This document shows, in pieces, positions 9,036-18,618 of a stretch of 51,644 nt of DNA (positions are counted from its first letter, which is position 1; each line of letters opens with the position of its first letter). The notes beneath the pieces were generated by a model, which saw nothing but the letters and a program-made list of their open reading frames with translations, was not told the origin of the DNA and did no database searches. Origin of the DNA: Succinatimonas sp. CAG:777 (GTDB taxonomy: Bacteria; Pseudomonadota; Gammaproteobacteria; Enterobacterales; Succinivibrionaceae); contig HF987963.1 in assembly GCA_000431835.1 (NCBI GenBank), forward strand, positions 17,513 to 69,156, read 5' to 3'. Both the position numbers and the translations under genes were made by a program.

Positions 9036-9995
9036 ATGAAGAAACTTACAGTTTTAAAAATGATAATGGCAATGGCTGTAGCGGTTGTCTCAGTGTCAGC
9101 TTTTGCTCAGATAAGATATCAGGCATCCATTGATCCGTCATCTAAGAAATTGTGGTCAAATAACGGTGACAGATTAAGCTGTTCACTTATCTTTGACATC
9201 ACTGAATATGGTTTTGCCAATTTTATGACATATTCAGGTCGTACATTACGCTCTAATATGACCATTCATCCAAGATTAGGTATTGGTCAGTCAAGTTTCA
9301 TGAGATTTATAGCTACAAAGCCAGAATGGCATACAGCAAGCTCTGAAAGACGTTTAGGTAGAATTCAAATTTATCCTGGCTTTAACCCATATGTGGGTCC
9401 CACTTTATCCTGGAAGATCCTGTCTGAACTGTCTCATGGTAATCAGATCTTAATGCCATATACAGATACTAAGTTAGCTGCAGGACAGAACATAATTCCA
9501 GCTATCAGCCCTTTAGGTTTTAAATCCGCTTATCATAAGTATTTAGCTTGCCAGGAAAATCTAATCAGAGTTAACTTTAATGATGTAAAGATGACTCCCT
9601 TAGTCTTTAAAGTAAGATCTCATGAGTTAACAGCAAAATCAAAGCAGGTTTTAAATGAGCAGTTAGAGTATATAAAACTTGATAAATCTATTAATAAGGT
9701 AACCATAAGAGCTTATGCTTACGATATGGAAAAGAATGCTGATAACATTTCATTAGCAAAAGATAGAGGTGAAGCTATTAAAAAGGCCTATCTTGATGCG
9801 GGAATTAAAGAAGATGACATCACTATCGTCCCTTTTAATGCTTTAACCTTAAATACTAAGGATGACAATCCATTAGCCGATGAATCTGTCACCTCAAGAA
9901 ACGCTTTAATTACTTTAGACAGAGACAATGCTCTTATTAACAAAGATCTTGAGGTGGATGCACCAGATGTAGGTGCAGACAGTGGTGCCTACTAG
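9036..9995 (+). CDS. motY: MotY-like flagellar motor T-ring protein
   Basis: A 319-residue periplasmic protein with a signal peptide (MKKLTVLKMIMAMAVAVVSV, cleaved after SAFA). The mature start IRYQASIDPSSKKLWSNNG, followed by a single early Cys, FNPYVGPTLSWKILSEL and KYLACQ, matches the MotY N-terminal domain of Vibrio, which binds the motor. The C-terminal part (about 195-300) is an OmpA-like peptidoglycan-binding domain: RSHELTAKSKQVLNEQLEYI, IRAYAYD, LAKDRGEAIKKAYLDAGI. MotY anchors stators of polar, usually sodium-driven, flagella. The ATG at 9036 is preferred over 9030 because CAGAGA lies 7 nt upstream. No stator genes are nearby. Confidence 0.85.
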   Translation: MKKLTVLKMIMAMAVAVVSVSAFAQIRYQASIDPSSKKLWSNNGDRLSCSLIFDITEYGFANFMTYSGRTLRSNMTIHPRLGIGQSSFMRFIATKPEWHTASSERRLGRIQIYPGFNPYVGPTLSWKILSELSHGNQILMPYTDTKLAAGQNIIPAISPLGFKSAYHKYLACQENLIRVNFNDVKMTPLVFKVRSHELTAKSKQVLNEQLEYIKLDKSINKVTIRAYAYDMEKNADNISLAKDRGEAIKKAYLDAGIKEDDITIVPFNALTLNTKDDNPLADESVTSRNALITLDRDNALINKDLEVDAPDVGADSGAY

Positions 9996-10034
9996 AAGAG
10001 TAGATTAAACTAGTTAAATTTGTTTATCTGCACA

Positions 10035-10074
10035 CTTTACACTTTTATCCATTTAGTTTTAGTTTAGTGTAAAG
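10035..10074 (+). terminator. Inverted repeat after motY
   Basis: CTTTACACT / AGTGTAAAG, 9 bp with a 22-nt loop, 40 nt after the motY stop. No T-run. A weak terminator, or an operator in front of the Sel1-repeat gene. Confidence 0.3.
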
Positions 10075-10176
10075 GTAAAATAAATAATACATTAACCTAA
10101 ATTAGGTAAAGTAAAAACGTAGAATATTAACTCTTGGACAGTACAAGGTTTCAACGTTACTAAAGATTAAGATAAG

Positions 10177-11760
10177 ATGAAGAAAAAAGCTAAAAGACCC
10201 AAAATAAGCCTTGTAAAAAGAGGCAAAACTTATATATCAGAACATAAAACACCTCTAATTGTAAGTGCTTTAGTCCTGATGTTCGTTTTGGGCTTATATC
10301 TTATTATCTCAGGTTACATTCAGTATGCTAATGCCAATAAAGAGTCTTATGTAGTCGCAGGCGTAAAATCCATGCAGGAAGGTAACTTCCATAAAGCTCA
10401 AACCTATTTTATGCAGGCAGGTCAAAATGGCGCCTCAGAGGCTTATCCATATTTAGCCTGGATCAGCGCTAAATCAGGTAACTTTTCAAAAGCACTTGAT
10501 TATGCCCGTGAATGTGCTAAATCTGATGATACTCATGGCGAGTATGAGCTGATGGGCTACTTAGCATTGTTAGGCTATGGCAATGCTCAGGGGGCTGGCT
10601 CTGCCATTTACTATTTTAATCAAGCTTTAAAAGATTATTCAGAGGATTACTTAAAGACACATGATCCTTTATTAAAGATGTGTGAGTACGGCATTGAACT
10701 TTGCATGAATACTCAAGACTATATCCGTATGGTCAATGAGGCTTCAAATCATGGGTCAAAAAATGCTCTTTTATATAGAGGTGACATAGACTTTTTAGGT
10801 GAAGAAAATGATGTCTCTCCTGTAAGTGCAGCTAAGTCTTGGGGAAAGGCCAGAAATCTTGGTATTCTTGCAGCTAAAAGCAGATTGGCAGGCCTCTACT
10901 GGCATGGCTACGGTGTTAAAAGAGATTATGAAAAGGGGCTTGAGCTTTACAATGATGCTGCTAAACAGGGGGATCCTGTTGCTAACTACTCATTAGGTTT
11001 AATTGATTTTAGACGCAGTTCTAATCTGTATGATGAAGGGCTGAGGCTCATGAAGAATGCAGCTAAAAAGAATTATGGACCAGCTCTTACTGCTGTAGGA
11101 GTACTCGCTTTATCTCAGGATAGAAATAACAAAAAAATTATCAAAGCTGTAGCTGACATCTTTAAACAGGCCTATGACTGTGGTGACTCTACAGGAGCTA
11201 TTCTTTATTCTCTGATGTTGATGAATGGTGAAGGTGTAGCAACCGATGAGACTACTGCTTTCTCTATTCTTTATGATTTAAAGAATCGTTCAGTAACCTC
11301 CGTAAACTCACTCCTGCGTTACTTTACCTACACAAAGTATGTTGATACCAAAAAACTTTTCAATCAGGCTTTAATGATCTGTAGAGGTATTTATTTAGGA
11401 GAAGTTACCTTCAATGAAGGTGCTCCTGAGGCTACTAAATATCTTGAAGCCAAAAATGAGAACACTCTTTCATACTATAAGTCTCAAAAGGATGACAGAC
11501 AGAGATTTGACTCTTCATTTATACAATCTTTAGGGGCAAACTATGTGGAGACCTTTGATAAGAGTGGTGATATTACTATATCAGGCGAGCCTCTACTGTA
11601 TCCAGATCTTTACAAAATCTTAGAGATGTATAATCCTACCACCGGAGCTAGATCTTTCATGCCTCAGATTATCATGAAGATCGACGCTTCCTTGCCAAAA
11701 CTTCCTAAGTACTATGACAGGTTTAATCTGAATCTTGAGGGAATTGAGAATAAACTTTAG
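10177..11760 (+). CDS. Membrane-anchored Sel1/TPR-repeat protein of unknown function
   Basis: A 527-residue protein. A basic N-terminus (MKKKAKRPK) is followed by one transmembrane segment at about residues 29-50 (PLIVSALVLMFVLGLYLIIS), so the bulk is predicted to face the periplasm. The rest is helical repeats, including Sel1-like units such as AAKSRLAGLYWHGYGVKRDY and GLELYNDAAKQGDPVANYSL, then FKQAYDCGDSTGAILYS. These repeats mediate protein-protein contacts. It follows motY on the same strand with a 181-bp gap that contains an inverted repeat, so co-transcription is uncertain. A motility or envelope scaffold role is possible but only from position. Confidence 0.65.
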   Translation: MKKKAKRPKISLVKRGKTYISEHKTPLIVSALVLMFVLGLYLIISGYIQYANANKESYVVAGVKSMQEGNFHKAQTYFMQAGQNGASEAYPYLAWISAKSGNFSKALDYARECAKSDDTHGEYELMGYLALLGYGNAQGAGSAIYYFNQALKDYSEDYLKTHDPLLKMCEYGIELCMNTQDYIRMVNEASNHGSKNALLYRGDIDFLGEENDVSPVSAAKSWGKARNLGILAAKSRLAGLYWHGYGVKRDYEKGLELYNDAAKQGDPVANYSLGLIDFRRSSNLYDEGLRLMKNAAKKNYGPALTAVGVLALSQDRNNKKIIKAVADIFKQAYDCGDSTGAILYSLMLMNGEGVATDETTAFSILYDLKNRSVTSVNSLLRYFTYTKYVDTKKLFNQALMICRGIYLGEVTFNEGAPEATKYLEAKNENTLSYYKSQKDDRQRFDSSFIQSLGANYVETFDKSGDITISGEPLLYPDLYKILEMYNPTTGARSFMPQIIMKIDASLPKLPKYYDRFNLNLEGIENKL

Positions 11761-12025
11761 CTAAGAGTAATTTAGATCTGTTTACTGTATAATTGACTGG
11801 AATATAGAATTTACAATTAACTCTTTTAAATATGATGCTAGTAAGTCGTCCAAATCATTAACGGTCTGTAAAGAGTATCTAGACTACTTAGGTGCTAGTA
11901 AATTTTGTTGTAAGATCTTTATTCTCAGAGTGAGCAGTGAAATATAATCGCTCTTATTTTTCTTGTCTATTAACCTTAATAGATCTTATGTAATATCAAT
12001 ATATAGTGGTAAAAGGATATTTCAA

Positions 12026-13654
12026 ATGAAACCAATTTGTTCTACCGAGAATTTTACTGATTTTATTCAGTATGACTGCATATATGTTGATAAAACTGAA
12101 TACATTTACAATTTGGCAAAACTCCCAAACAGGATTTTTATTTCTCGTCCTCGTCGTTTTGGAAAATCTTTAACACTAAATACTATAGCAACATTATTTG
12201 AATCAGGTATAGAGCCTTACTTCAAAGGAACTTGGATTTATGATAAGTGGAAAGACACTACATATCCTGTATTGAGGATAAATTTGGTTAATTATGCATT
12301 TAAAGATCTTAATAAGTTTAAATTGCAGTTAACAGATTACATTACAGCTTTTGCCTACAAGAATCATGTTGAAGGGTATGTTGCAAGTGGTGAACCTAAT
12401 GTTGCCATAAAAAATCTTTTAGATTCTTTAAATGATGCTAAAAGGAAAATAGTGGTTTTAATTGATGAATATGACTGTCAGATGACAGCAAACATCAATA
12501 ATCCTGATTTATATGGTGATTTTAAAGATTGTTTAAGAGAGTTTTATGGAGCAATCAAAGGAAAAGCTGCTATAAGATTTTTAGGCGTCACTGGTGTTAC
12601 CAGATTAAAAAACGTATCAATTTTCTCTGTAGGTTCTGACATTAATGATATTACAAATGATAGCACTTACTCTCAGTTAATCGGTTTTACAAAAGATGAG
12701 ATAAGAAAGTTCTACTTTGATTATCTCAAGCTTGCAACAGCTTATGAATATAATATCAATGAAGATAATGTAACAGATGAGCAATTGGAATCTATGCTTG
12801 ATAAATTAGCTCAGAATTATGATGGCTACTGCTTTGATGAAGACTATGAGAAAAAAGTATTCTCTACATGGTCTGTTAATAATTTTTTCCAAAATGTATA
12901 TAAAAAGAAAAAAGTTCAGTTCGGTGAATACTGGTATTCAAATGGAGGAGTTCCCTCTATTCTGGCTAATTACTTAACATCTCATGAACTTAATATTTTT
13001 GATTTTTTAAATAAAGACATTATTGTAAAAGTAACTGATGATGAGTTTGAAAATCCAACTGCACTAACAGATATCAATCAAAGTGTTTTGATGTGTCAGA
13101 CTGGATATTTAACTCTACGTTCATCAATAACTGATTCTAATATCATTGCTTTAGGTATTCCGAATGGAGAGGTGTATAAAGCTCTAAATAAGCTTTTAGC
13201 TGCAAAATTCTTTAAAGAAAAAATAGACGTTACAAACATAGCTAATGAAAATATCTTAGATGTAGGTTCTGTAGAAGACATTATTAGTCTGTTAAATACC
13301 ATTGTAAACACTGTAACCTACGATGAATATCCTATAAATTCAGAAGCTGCAGTGCAAAACTATGTAAAAATGTACTTGCTAGGAGCAAAACAGTCAGTTT
13401 TTTCTGAGGTTCATCAAGCTAAGGGTAGAGTGGATTTAATAGTAGAGACAAATAAACGTAGAATTGTTTTTGAATTTAAATTTGCTCAGAACGAAACTCA
13501 ATCTAAAGCTAAACTTACAGAAGCCGTCGAGCAGATAAAATCACGTGACTATGGCAATATTGTGCCTAGAAAGGATGAACTTTTGAAAATTGCTGCTGTG
13601 TTTAATGCTGATCCTGAGGTAAGAGCTTTTTCGCAATATCAATTAGTGATTTAG
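12026..13654 (+). CDS. AAA-ATPase-like / PD-(D/E)XK nuclease-like protein (DUF1703 type)
   Basis: A 542-residue protein. The N-terminal AAA-ATPase-like domain carries FVDKT-type block YVDKTEYIYNL, the Walker-A variant RIFISRPRRFGKSLTLNT and Walker B VVLIDEYDCQM. The C-terminal domain is PD-(D/E)XK-like: GRVDLIVETNKRRIVFEFKF supplies the Asp and ExK pattern. The family is common in gut Bacteroidetes and Succinivibrionaceae and has no settled function; mobile or defence roles have been suggested. ATG 12026 is chosen because AAGGA lies 8 nt upstream; an earlier in-frame codon at 11963 lacks this. It stands alone. A diverged paralogue lies at 30226-32070. Confidence 0.85.
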   Translation: MKPICSTENFTDFIQYDCIYVDKTEYIYNLAKLPNRIFISRPRRFGKSLTLNTIATLFESGIEPYFKGTWIYDKWKDTTYPVLRINLVNYAFKDLNKFKLQLTDYITAFAYKNHVEGYVASGEPNVAIKNLLDSLNDAKRKIVVLIDEYDCQMTANINNPDLYGDFKDCLREFYGAIKGKAAIRFLGVTGVTRLKNVSIFSVGSDINDITNDSTYSQLIGFTKDEIRKFYFDYLKLATAYEYNINEDNVTDEQLESMLDKLAQNYDGYCFDEDYEKKVFSTWSVNNFFQNVYKKKKVQFGEYWYSNGGVPSILANYLTSHELNIFDFLNKDIIVKVTDDEFENPTALTDINQSVLMCQTGYLTLRSSITDSNIIALGIPNGEVYKALNKLLAAKFFKEKIDVTNIANENILDVGSVEDIISLLNTIVNTVTYDEYPINSEAAVQNYVKMYLLGAKQSVFSEVHQAKGRVDLIVETNKRRIVFEFKFAQNETQSKAKLTEAVEQIKSRDYGNIVPRKDELLKIAAVFNADPEVRAFSQYQLVI

Positions 13655-13781
13655 CTTTGTTGTTGGCGACTTGTTATGGTACAGGTGACCATCATGTCCT
13701 ATCCATATGAGTTTTTGTTTTAAATTTGGCTTAATTTTAAACAATTAAATTCATGCTGTTTGGTTGATTCTGATACAAATC

Positions 13782-15617
13782 ATGCCTGATATTAAATTTG
13801 ATTATAAAAGTTTCTTAAAGACAGTACCTAATCGCCCTGGCTCTTACAGAATGTATTCAGATGATGAAACAGTTATCTATGTAGGTAAAGCAAAAGATCT
13901 TAAAAAGCGTTTGTCATCGTACTTTCTAAAAGAAGTTAACTTTAAAACAAATGCACTAATTCATCATATCCATCATATTGAATTTACGGTTACTTTCTCT
14001 GAGGCTGAAGCTCTAATCTTAGAGAACAATCTAATAAAGAAGTATCAACCTCACTACAACATCCTTTTACGTGATGATAAGTCCTACCCATACTTAGTCC
14101 TCTCAAAATCAAAGCATCCAAGACTCTTTTATTACCGTGGTGCTAAAAAGATTGATTGTGAGTACTTTGGTCCATATCCTGATGTCAGTGCAGCAAAAGA
14201 GAGTTTAAAGCTTTTACAAAAGCTCTTTCCAATAAGACAATGCGCTGATACCGTTTACGCTCACCGCTCAAGACCTTGTCTTATGGCCCAAATTGGTAAG
14301 TGTCTGGCGCCATGTGTTCCCATGAGTGAAAGTGCCTATAAGAACTACATGGACCAGGTAAATTACATCAGGATGTTCTTAAAAGGTCAAAATCAGGATG
14401 TTCTAAATGATTTGACTAAAAGAATGGAAGAGGCCTCAGAAAAACTCGAATTTGAAGAGGCTGCCAAATTAAGAGATCAACTGTTAGCTCTAAGACGTGT
14501 TCAGGAATCTCAGGCAGTATCAGGCGATTTAATGTTTGACATGGATGTAATTGCCCATGAATGTGCTCAGGAGCTTTGCTGCTCTCATGTGCTCTTTATC
14601 AGAAAAGGCAGGATCATCGGTACTCGTTCATATTTTTCAAAATTGTCAGAAATTGATGGGGATGATCCTCTTACTGCTTTTGTAACACAGTTTTATCTAT
14701 CTGAGAGCAGAGCTTCAATGTATCCAAAGGAAATTATCTTAGACGATAAGATTGAAGAGCCTGAGGTTATTACTGAAGCTGTAAAAAAACATTGCTCAAA
14801 AGAAATCCACTTTTTAACCTCAGTTAGAGCAGAGAGAGCAAAATACTTAAAATTAGCTAAAGAGAATGCTAAAGCATCTTTACAGGCCAAATTAGCTGAT
14901 AAGACCACAGCTAAAAAGAGAATTGAGTCTTTAGAGCAGTTATTACATATCTCTAATGTAAATCATATGGAGTGTTACGATATCTCGCATACTCAGGGTG
15001 AACTTACAGTAGCATCTTGTGTATCTTTTAATCGTGAAGGCCCTGACAGTGCCAACTACAGACGCTTTAATATTGAAGGTATTACTCCAGGTGATGACTT
15101 TGCAGCGATGCATCAGGTATTAACCCGTCGTTTTAAAGATCCTGAAGAAGGGATTATTCCTGAGGTAGTTTTTATCGATGGCGGTAAGGGGCAGTTAAAA
15201 CAGGCTGAAGATGTTATTTCTGATATCTTCAGCAGGTTTAAGGTTGCTCCTCCTCTGATAGTTGCAGTTGCAAAAGGGGAAGGCCGAAAAGAAGGTCTGG
15301 AAACGCTTATACGTGGTTATACAAGAGAAGAGTATCATTTAACTTTAGATGATCCTGCTCTGCAGCTGGTACTGCATATTCGTGATGAGTCACACAGATT
15401 TGCTATAACAGGGCACAGAAACAGAAGACAGAAGGCAAGAACACACAGTGTGCTTGAGAATATTGAAGGCATAGGTCCAAAAAGACGTCAGGCTCTGTTA
15501 AAGCATTTGGGCGGTATCAGAGAAGTTATGAATGCCAGTGTGGAGGAGTTAAAAAAAGTGCCTGGAATATCAGCGCAGATGGCAGAAGATATCTACGAGA
15601 CCATTCACAGTTTGTAA
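13782..15617 (+). CDS. uvrC: Excinuclease ABC subunit C
   Basis: Nuclease subunit of nucleotide excision repair that cuts on both sides of the lesion after UvrAB loading. It is 611 residues, a normal length. The GIY-YIG nuclease domain is at the N-terminus (PGSYRMYSDDETVIYVGKAK). A Cys-containing RPCLMAQIGKCLAPC segment follows. The UvrB-interacting UVR helix is around EEASEKLEFEEAAKLRDQL. The RNase H-like 5' nuclease domain includes ECYDISHTQGE and VVFIDGGKGQLKQA, and tandem helix-hairpin-helix motifs close the protein (IEGIGPKRRQALLKHLGG). Start at ATG 13782; the upstream TTG in the same frame has no support. In E. coli uvrC follows uvrY; that linkage is absent here. Confidence 0.96.
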   Translation: MPDIKFDYKSFLKTVPNRPGSYRMYSDDETVIYVGKAKDLKKRLSSYFLKEVNFKTNALIHHIHHIEFTVTFSEAEALILENNLIKKYQPHYNILLRDDKSYPYLVLSKSKHPRLFYYRGAKKIDCEYFGPYPDVSAAKESLKLLQKLFPIRQCADTVYAHRSRPCLMAQIGKCLAPCVPMSESAYKNYMDQVNYIRMFLKGQNQDVLNDLTKRMEEASEKLEFEEAAKLRDQLLALRRVQESQAVSGDLMFDMDVIAHECAQELCCSHVLFIRKGRIIGTRSYFSKLSEIDGDDPLTAFVTQFYLSESRASMYPKEIILDDKIEEPEVITEAVKKHCSKEIHFLTSVRAERAKYLKLAKENAKASLQAKLADKTTAKKRIESLEQLLHISNVNHMECYDISHTQGELTVASCVSFNREGPDSANYRRFNIEGITPGDDFAAMHQVLTRRFKDPEEGIIPEVVFIDGGKGQLKQAEDVISDIFSRFKVAPPLIVAVAKGEGRKEGLETLIRGYTREEYHLTLDDPALQLVLHIRDESHRFAITGHRNRRQKARTHSVLENIEGIGPKRRQALLKHLGGIREVMNASVEELKKVPGISAQMAEDIYETIHSL

Positions 15618-15751
15618 ATTAGTGTTTAAATTTAAGGCATTTAAATTTGTAAAAGTAACATAATAACACTCACGTTACCATCATCTCTGTCTTATAGAGA
15701 CAATTACTGAAATCATGTTAATAAAAGTCAGTCCTCATTTTCTGTAATTCA

Positions 15752-15791
15752 ACAAAACAAAAAAAACAGGCAACGCTTAATGGTTGCCTGT
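15752..15791 (-). terminator. Rho-independent terminator of the chemoreceptor gene
   Basis: ACAGGCAAC / GTTGCCTGT, a perfect 9-bp stem with an 8-nt loop (15766-15791). On the minus strand it is followed by a T-rich run (complement of A-rich 15752-15765), 20-odd bases after the chemoreceptor stop. Confidence 0.9.
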
Positions 15792-15813
15792 CAGCTGAAT
15801 TAGTAACAAAAAT

Positions 15814-17433
15814 TTAAATCTTGATCCTGTTTAAACTCTCCTCCAGATCCTGTAACAGGGAAATAGAACGCTTAACTTCGTCTTTTGCATCAGAACAGTT
15901 TTTTGATAGAGACTGTGAAGAGTGTGTAATATCCTGCATATTGCCAGAAATTTCAGATGTAGCTGTAGTCTGCTGTTCGGCTGCAGTTGCAATCTGTGTG
16001 ATCTGTGCGTTTACAGAGCTTACCTGCTCGGTAATATTGTTTAATAACTCTTCGATAGTGCTGGTCTCAACAGCTAAGTTATCCATGTTCTTAACTGATG
16101 ACTGCATTGACTCATTTGCTGTATTAGCATTTGACTGAATCTGAGTAACCATCTTGGTAATTTCCTGAGTTGATGTTGAAGTTCTTGATGCAAGGGCACG
16201 AACTTCATCTGCAACAACAGCGAATCCTTTACCGTACTCACCGGCACGGGCAGCTTCAATGGCGGCATTAAGAGCAAGCAGATTGGTCTGAGAAGCAATG
16301 TCATCAATTGTCTGAACAATAGTGCCAATCTTCTGGGCCTGATCAACTAAAGACTGTACATATTCAGCATCCTGTTTTGATTTAACCACCTGGTTCTGAA
16401 TTCCCTCAATGGTTAACTGAACCTTATGAACACCCTGCTGAGTAGTATCATTTGACTGACTTGAATTAGCAGCTGCAGATTCGCAGTTTTTAGCAATGTC
16501 AGATGTAGTGGAAACCATTTCGTCAGCAGCAGCTGCAACAGTAATTGAACGGTTCTGAGCCTCATGAGCAATATCATTCATATCAGAAGTAACCGCATCA
16601 ATTTTGTTGAATGTCTGGATAACATTATCTGTTGCAGACTTAATAACCTTAACGTTGTTCTGCCAGTCTAAACGCATCTTTTCCAACGAGTCTAATAACT
16701 TACCAAATTCATCTGTACGACCTCTGTTCTCTACAGTTTGTGTTAAGTCACCACGAGACATCACGGAAGCATGTGACACAGCATAGTGTAGAACACCGAT
16801 GAAAGCTTTAGGCAGTTTGTAAGCAATTACAGCTGAGAAGATTACAGCAATTAAAGTGGTTACAAGAATAATGATGATAGGGGTTACATCAGTCATTGAG
16901 GTGACGTTGTTGTCAACTCTATCTAGGTACAAACCAACTAAGCGGTTAATTTCAGCGATAGAATCATTTAAAACAGGGAACAATTCGTTATTGTAAGTAT
17001 TTCTTACGTCAACAGAATAACCTCTATCAACCATGCGTTCCATCTTGTTTTTGTAAACATCGATAGCTGAGTTGATGTAGCCTTTCAGTTTCTCAAAGTC
17101 AGCTGCATCAGTAGGATCTAATAACTTAATATTAGACATTGATGCAATTAACTTCTCGATGTCAGCATCAGCTTTTGCTGCACTCTCTTTATTGTATGTA
17201 GCAACATTATTTGTAAACATGGTCATATCATCACGGAATGTATTAACATTTCTTGAGATCTGAACAATCTTACTGTAATGCTGTTCAATAACTTCTTTTG
17301 CGAAGTTAGCTACAGAACGAGAATTGGTGATACTTGTAATTGAAATGATTGCAATTACAAGTGAAAGAAAAATCACAGAGGCAAATGCTGCTGCAAGTTT
17401 AGCTTTAACGCCTAAAGAATGTAATATATTCAT
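15814..17433 (-). CDS. Methyl-accepting chemotaxis protein
   Basis: A 539-residue transmembrane chemoreceptor. A first membrane segment lies near residues 10-30. It is followed by a periplasmic four-helix-bundle type sensor of about 150 residues, a second membrane segment around 185-205 (PIIIILVTTLIAVIFSAVIA) and a HAMP region. The cytoplasmic signalling coiled coil has the hairpin tip IDDIASQTNLLALNAAIEAA followed by RAGEYGKGFAVVADEVRALA. There is no C-terminal NWETF-like pentapeptide, so methyltransferase docking must be indirect. The ligand is unknown. ATG at 17433 is preferred over the in-frame GTG at 17442, with AAGTGA upstream. It is monocistronic, with its own terminator. It fits the motility genes elsewhere in the window. 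Confidence 0.93.
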   Translation of the reverse strand: MNILHSLGVKAKLAAAFASVIFLSLVIAIISITSITNSRSVANFAKEVIEQHYSKIVQISRNVNTFRDDMTMFTNNVATYNKESAAKADADIEKLIASMSNIKLLDPTDAADFEKLKGYINSAIDVYKNKMERMVDRGYSVDVRNTYNNELFPVLNDSIAEINRLVGLYLDRVDNNVTSMTDVTPIIIILVTTLIAVIFSAVIAYKLPKAFIGVLHYAVSHASVMSRGDLTQTVENRGRTDEFGKLLDSLEKMRLDWQNNVKVIKSATDNVIQTFNKIDAVTSDMNDIAHEAQNRSITVAAAADEMVSTTSDIAKNCESAAANSSQSNDTTQQGVHKVQLTIEGIQNQVVKSKQDAEYVQSLVDQAQKIGTIVQTIDDIASQTNLLALNAAIEAARAGEYGKGFAVVADEVRALASRTSTSTQEITKMVTQIQSNANTANESMQSSVKNMDNLAVETSTIEELLNNITEQVSSVNAQITQIATAAEQQTTATSEISGNMQDITHSSQSLSKNCSDAKDEVKRSISLLQDLEESLNRIKI

Positions 17434-18059
17434 AGCTGTCACTTATTTTCAAACTTCTACTTACAATAACCTAGTATCAGCAAAATAAAGAAAAACTTTA
17501 ATGTTTTTTGAAACTAATTTTTGTAGATAAACATATTTTGCTGATCCAATTCATTAATAGTATCAGATAAGCTCAATGTATTGCTACAACTCAGCCTAGA
17601 TTAAAATTCTTCCTTATCTAACTAAACGTTACTATCTGATTATAGCTAAGAAAATGTTAAATGTTACACTTACATATTGAACTTAATCATAATTTTTTAA
17701 GATTTTGTTAAATCTTGTATAAAAATCACAATTTCATTTGCAAGTTAATTGATGTCTGTAAAGTGTATTGAATGGTATCGATAAATTGTTTTACTATGGC
17801 GACCACACCATTTGAACTACATCACAAAGTTGTAAAGTAGTTCAGATAAAAAATTAATGTAAATCTCTACTTTCCACGGTTAAAATTTAACTATAGACCG
17901 AATTCTACTGCGGTTGTGCTCTTTAACAACCGATTAAATACAATGAGAAAAAATTAGAGAAAATGTAGTAAAATCAATAGATTAGCTTGATTTAGTGGTA
18001 TTTTTTTTCTGTTATAATTCAAGGTGTTAACAAAAGCGAATCATAAACAGGAAAACGCC
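17434..18059. other. Long intergenic region with boxA-like element and promoter
   Basis: About 625 bp of AT-rich DNA between the chemoreceptor and a broken gene. It contains a boxA-like element (17917-17928), an inverted repeat AAGATTT/AAATCTT near 17699-17716, and a TATAAT box at 18013-18018 with TTGATT 20 bp upstream, which is longer than the usual spacer. No intact gene or recognisable RNA is seen, and no 16S-like sequence follows the boxA element. Confidence 0.5.
17917..17928 (+). promoter_or_regulatory. boxA-like antitermination element
   Basis: TGCTCTTTAACA is identical, from memory, to the boxA region of E. coli rRNA leaders, where NusB-NusE binds to nascent RNA. It is enclosed by a short CGGTT/AACCG inverted repeat (17911-17931). 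No rRNA gene is seen in the window. It may be a remnant of an rrn leader, or an antitermination signal for the transcript that enters the broken gene at 18060. Confidence 0.45.
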
Positions 18060-18561
18060 ATGGATATTGTATCAGCTAATGGTAGAGAATTACTACAGTT
18101 TAACCCAGGAAAATTTGCTAAGGAGGCTTTAAACCTTAACTGGAACGCATACAGATGCAGACTTCCTAAGTCAGGCTCTATTTCTTCCAAATACAAGTCT
18201 CAGACCATTAGTGCCGGAGAAATGTTGTCTGGAGTTATCAACTCCTGTCTTCTGGGAAACAATTCTCTCAGTCCTGTTCATCCTTTGCTTCTACTCTCCT
18301 GCCAGCTAAAAAGAGTGCCATGTATGAATTTATGAGTTCTCCAAAGGCAAACTGGAACAGGATGCCTTCCTGGTTCATTTAGTAGTATTTAGATATCTTG
18401 CTGTTATCTATTACCATTTACCATGTGTTGAAGGTAATGAATTTCACTTGACCTACGTCTGTTTGATAAGCTTAATTTTAGGTTTTGGAATAACAATAAT
18501 TGCAACAGAAATACAGATGAGACTTTACGCTAAATTCTTTGCTCCTAAAAAAGCAAGTTAG
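18060..18561 (+). pseudogene. Broken gene with at least two frame changes, product unknown
   Basis: An ATG at 18060 with AGGA upstream begins MDIVSANGRELLQFNPGKF and reads about 60 protein-like residues before the frame becomes poor, ending at a stop near 18335. A second frame (around 18242-18382) ends in EFMSSPKANWNRMPSWFI. A third frame runs from about 18334 to a stop at 18559-18561; it starts IYEFSKGKLEQDAFLVHL and contains a membrane helix, LTYVCLISLILGFGITIIAT, before a basic end KFFAPKKAS. The three pieces in successive frames on one strand suggest one small membrane protein gene disrupted by indels. No family was recognised. Sequencing indels are the alternative. Confidence 0.45.
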
Positions 18562-18576
18562 CGACAAGACAATGTA

Positions 18577-18606
18577 GAAAAAAGGCTAGAAAATAGTTCT
18601 AGCCTT
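18577..18606 (-). terminator. Rho-independent terminator of the glycosyltransferase pair
   Basis: AAGGCTAGAA / TTCTAGCCTT, a 10-bp stem with a 5-nt loop at 18582-18606, followed on the minus strand by a run of T's (complement of 18577-18583). It sits 13 bases after the minus-strand gene ending at 18619. Confidence 0.9.
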
Positions 18607-18618
18607 ACTAAATTGATT

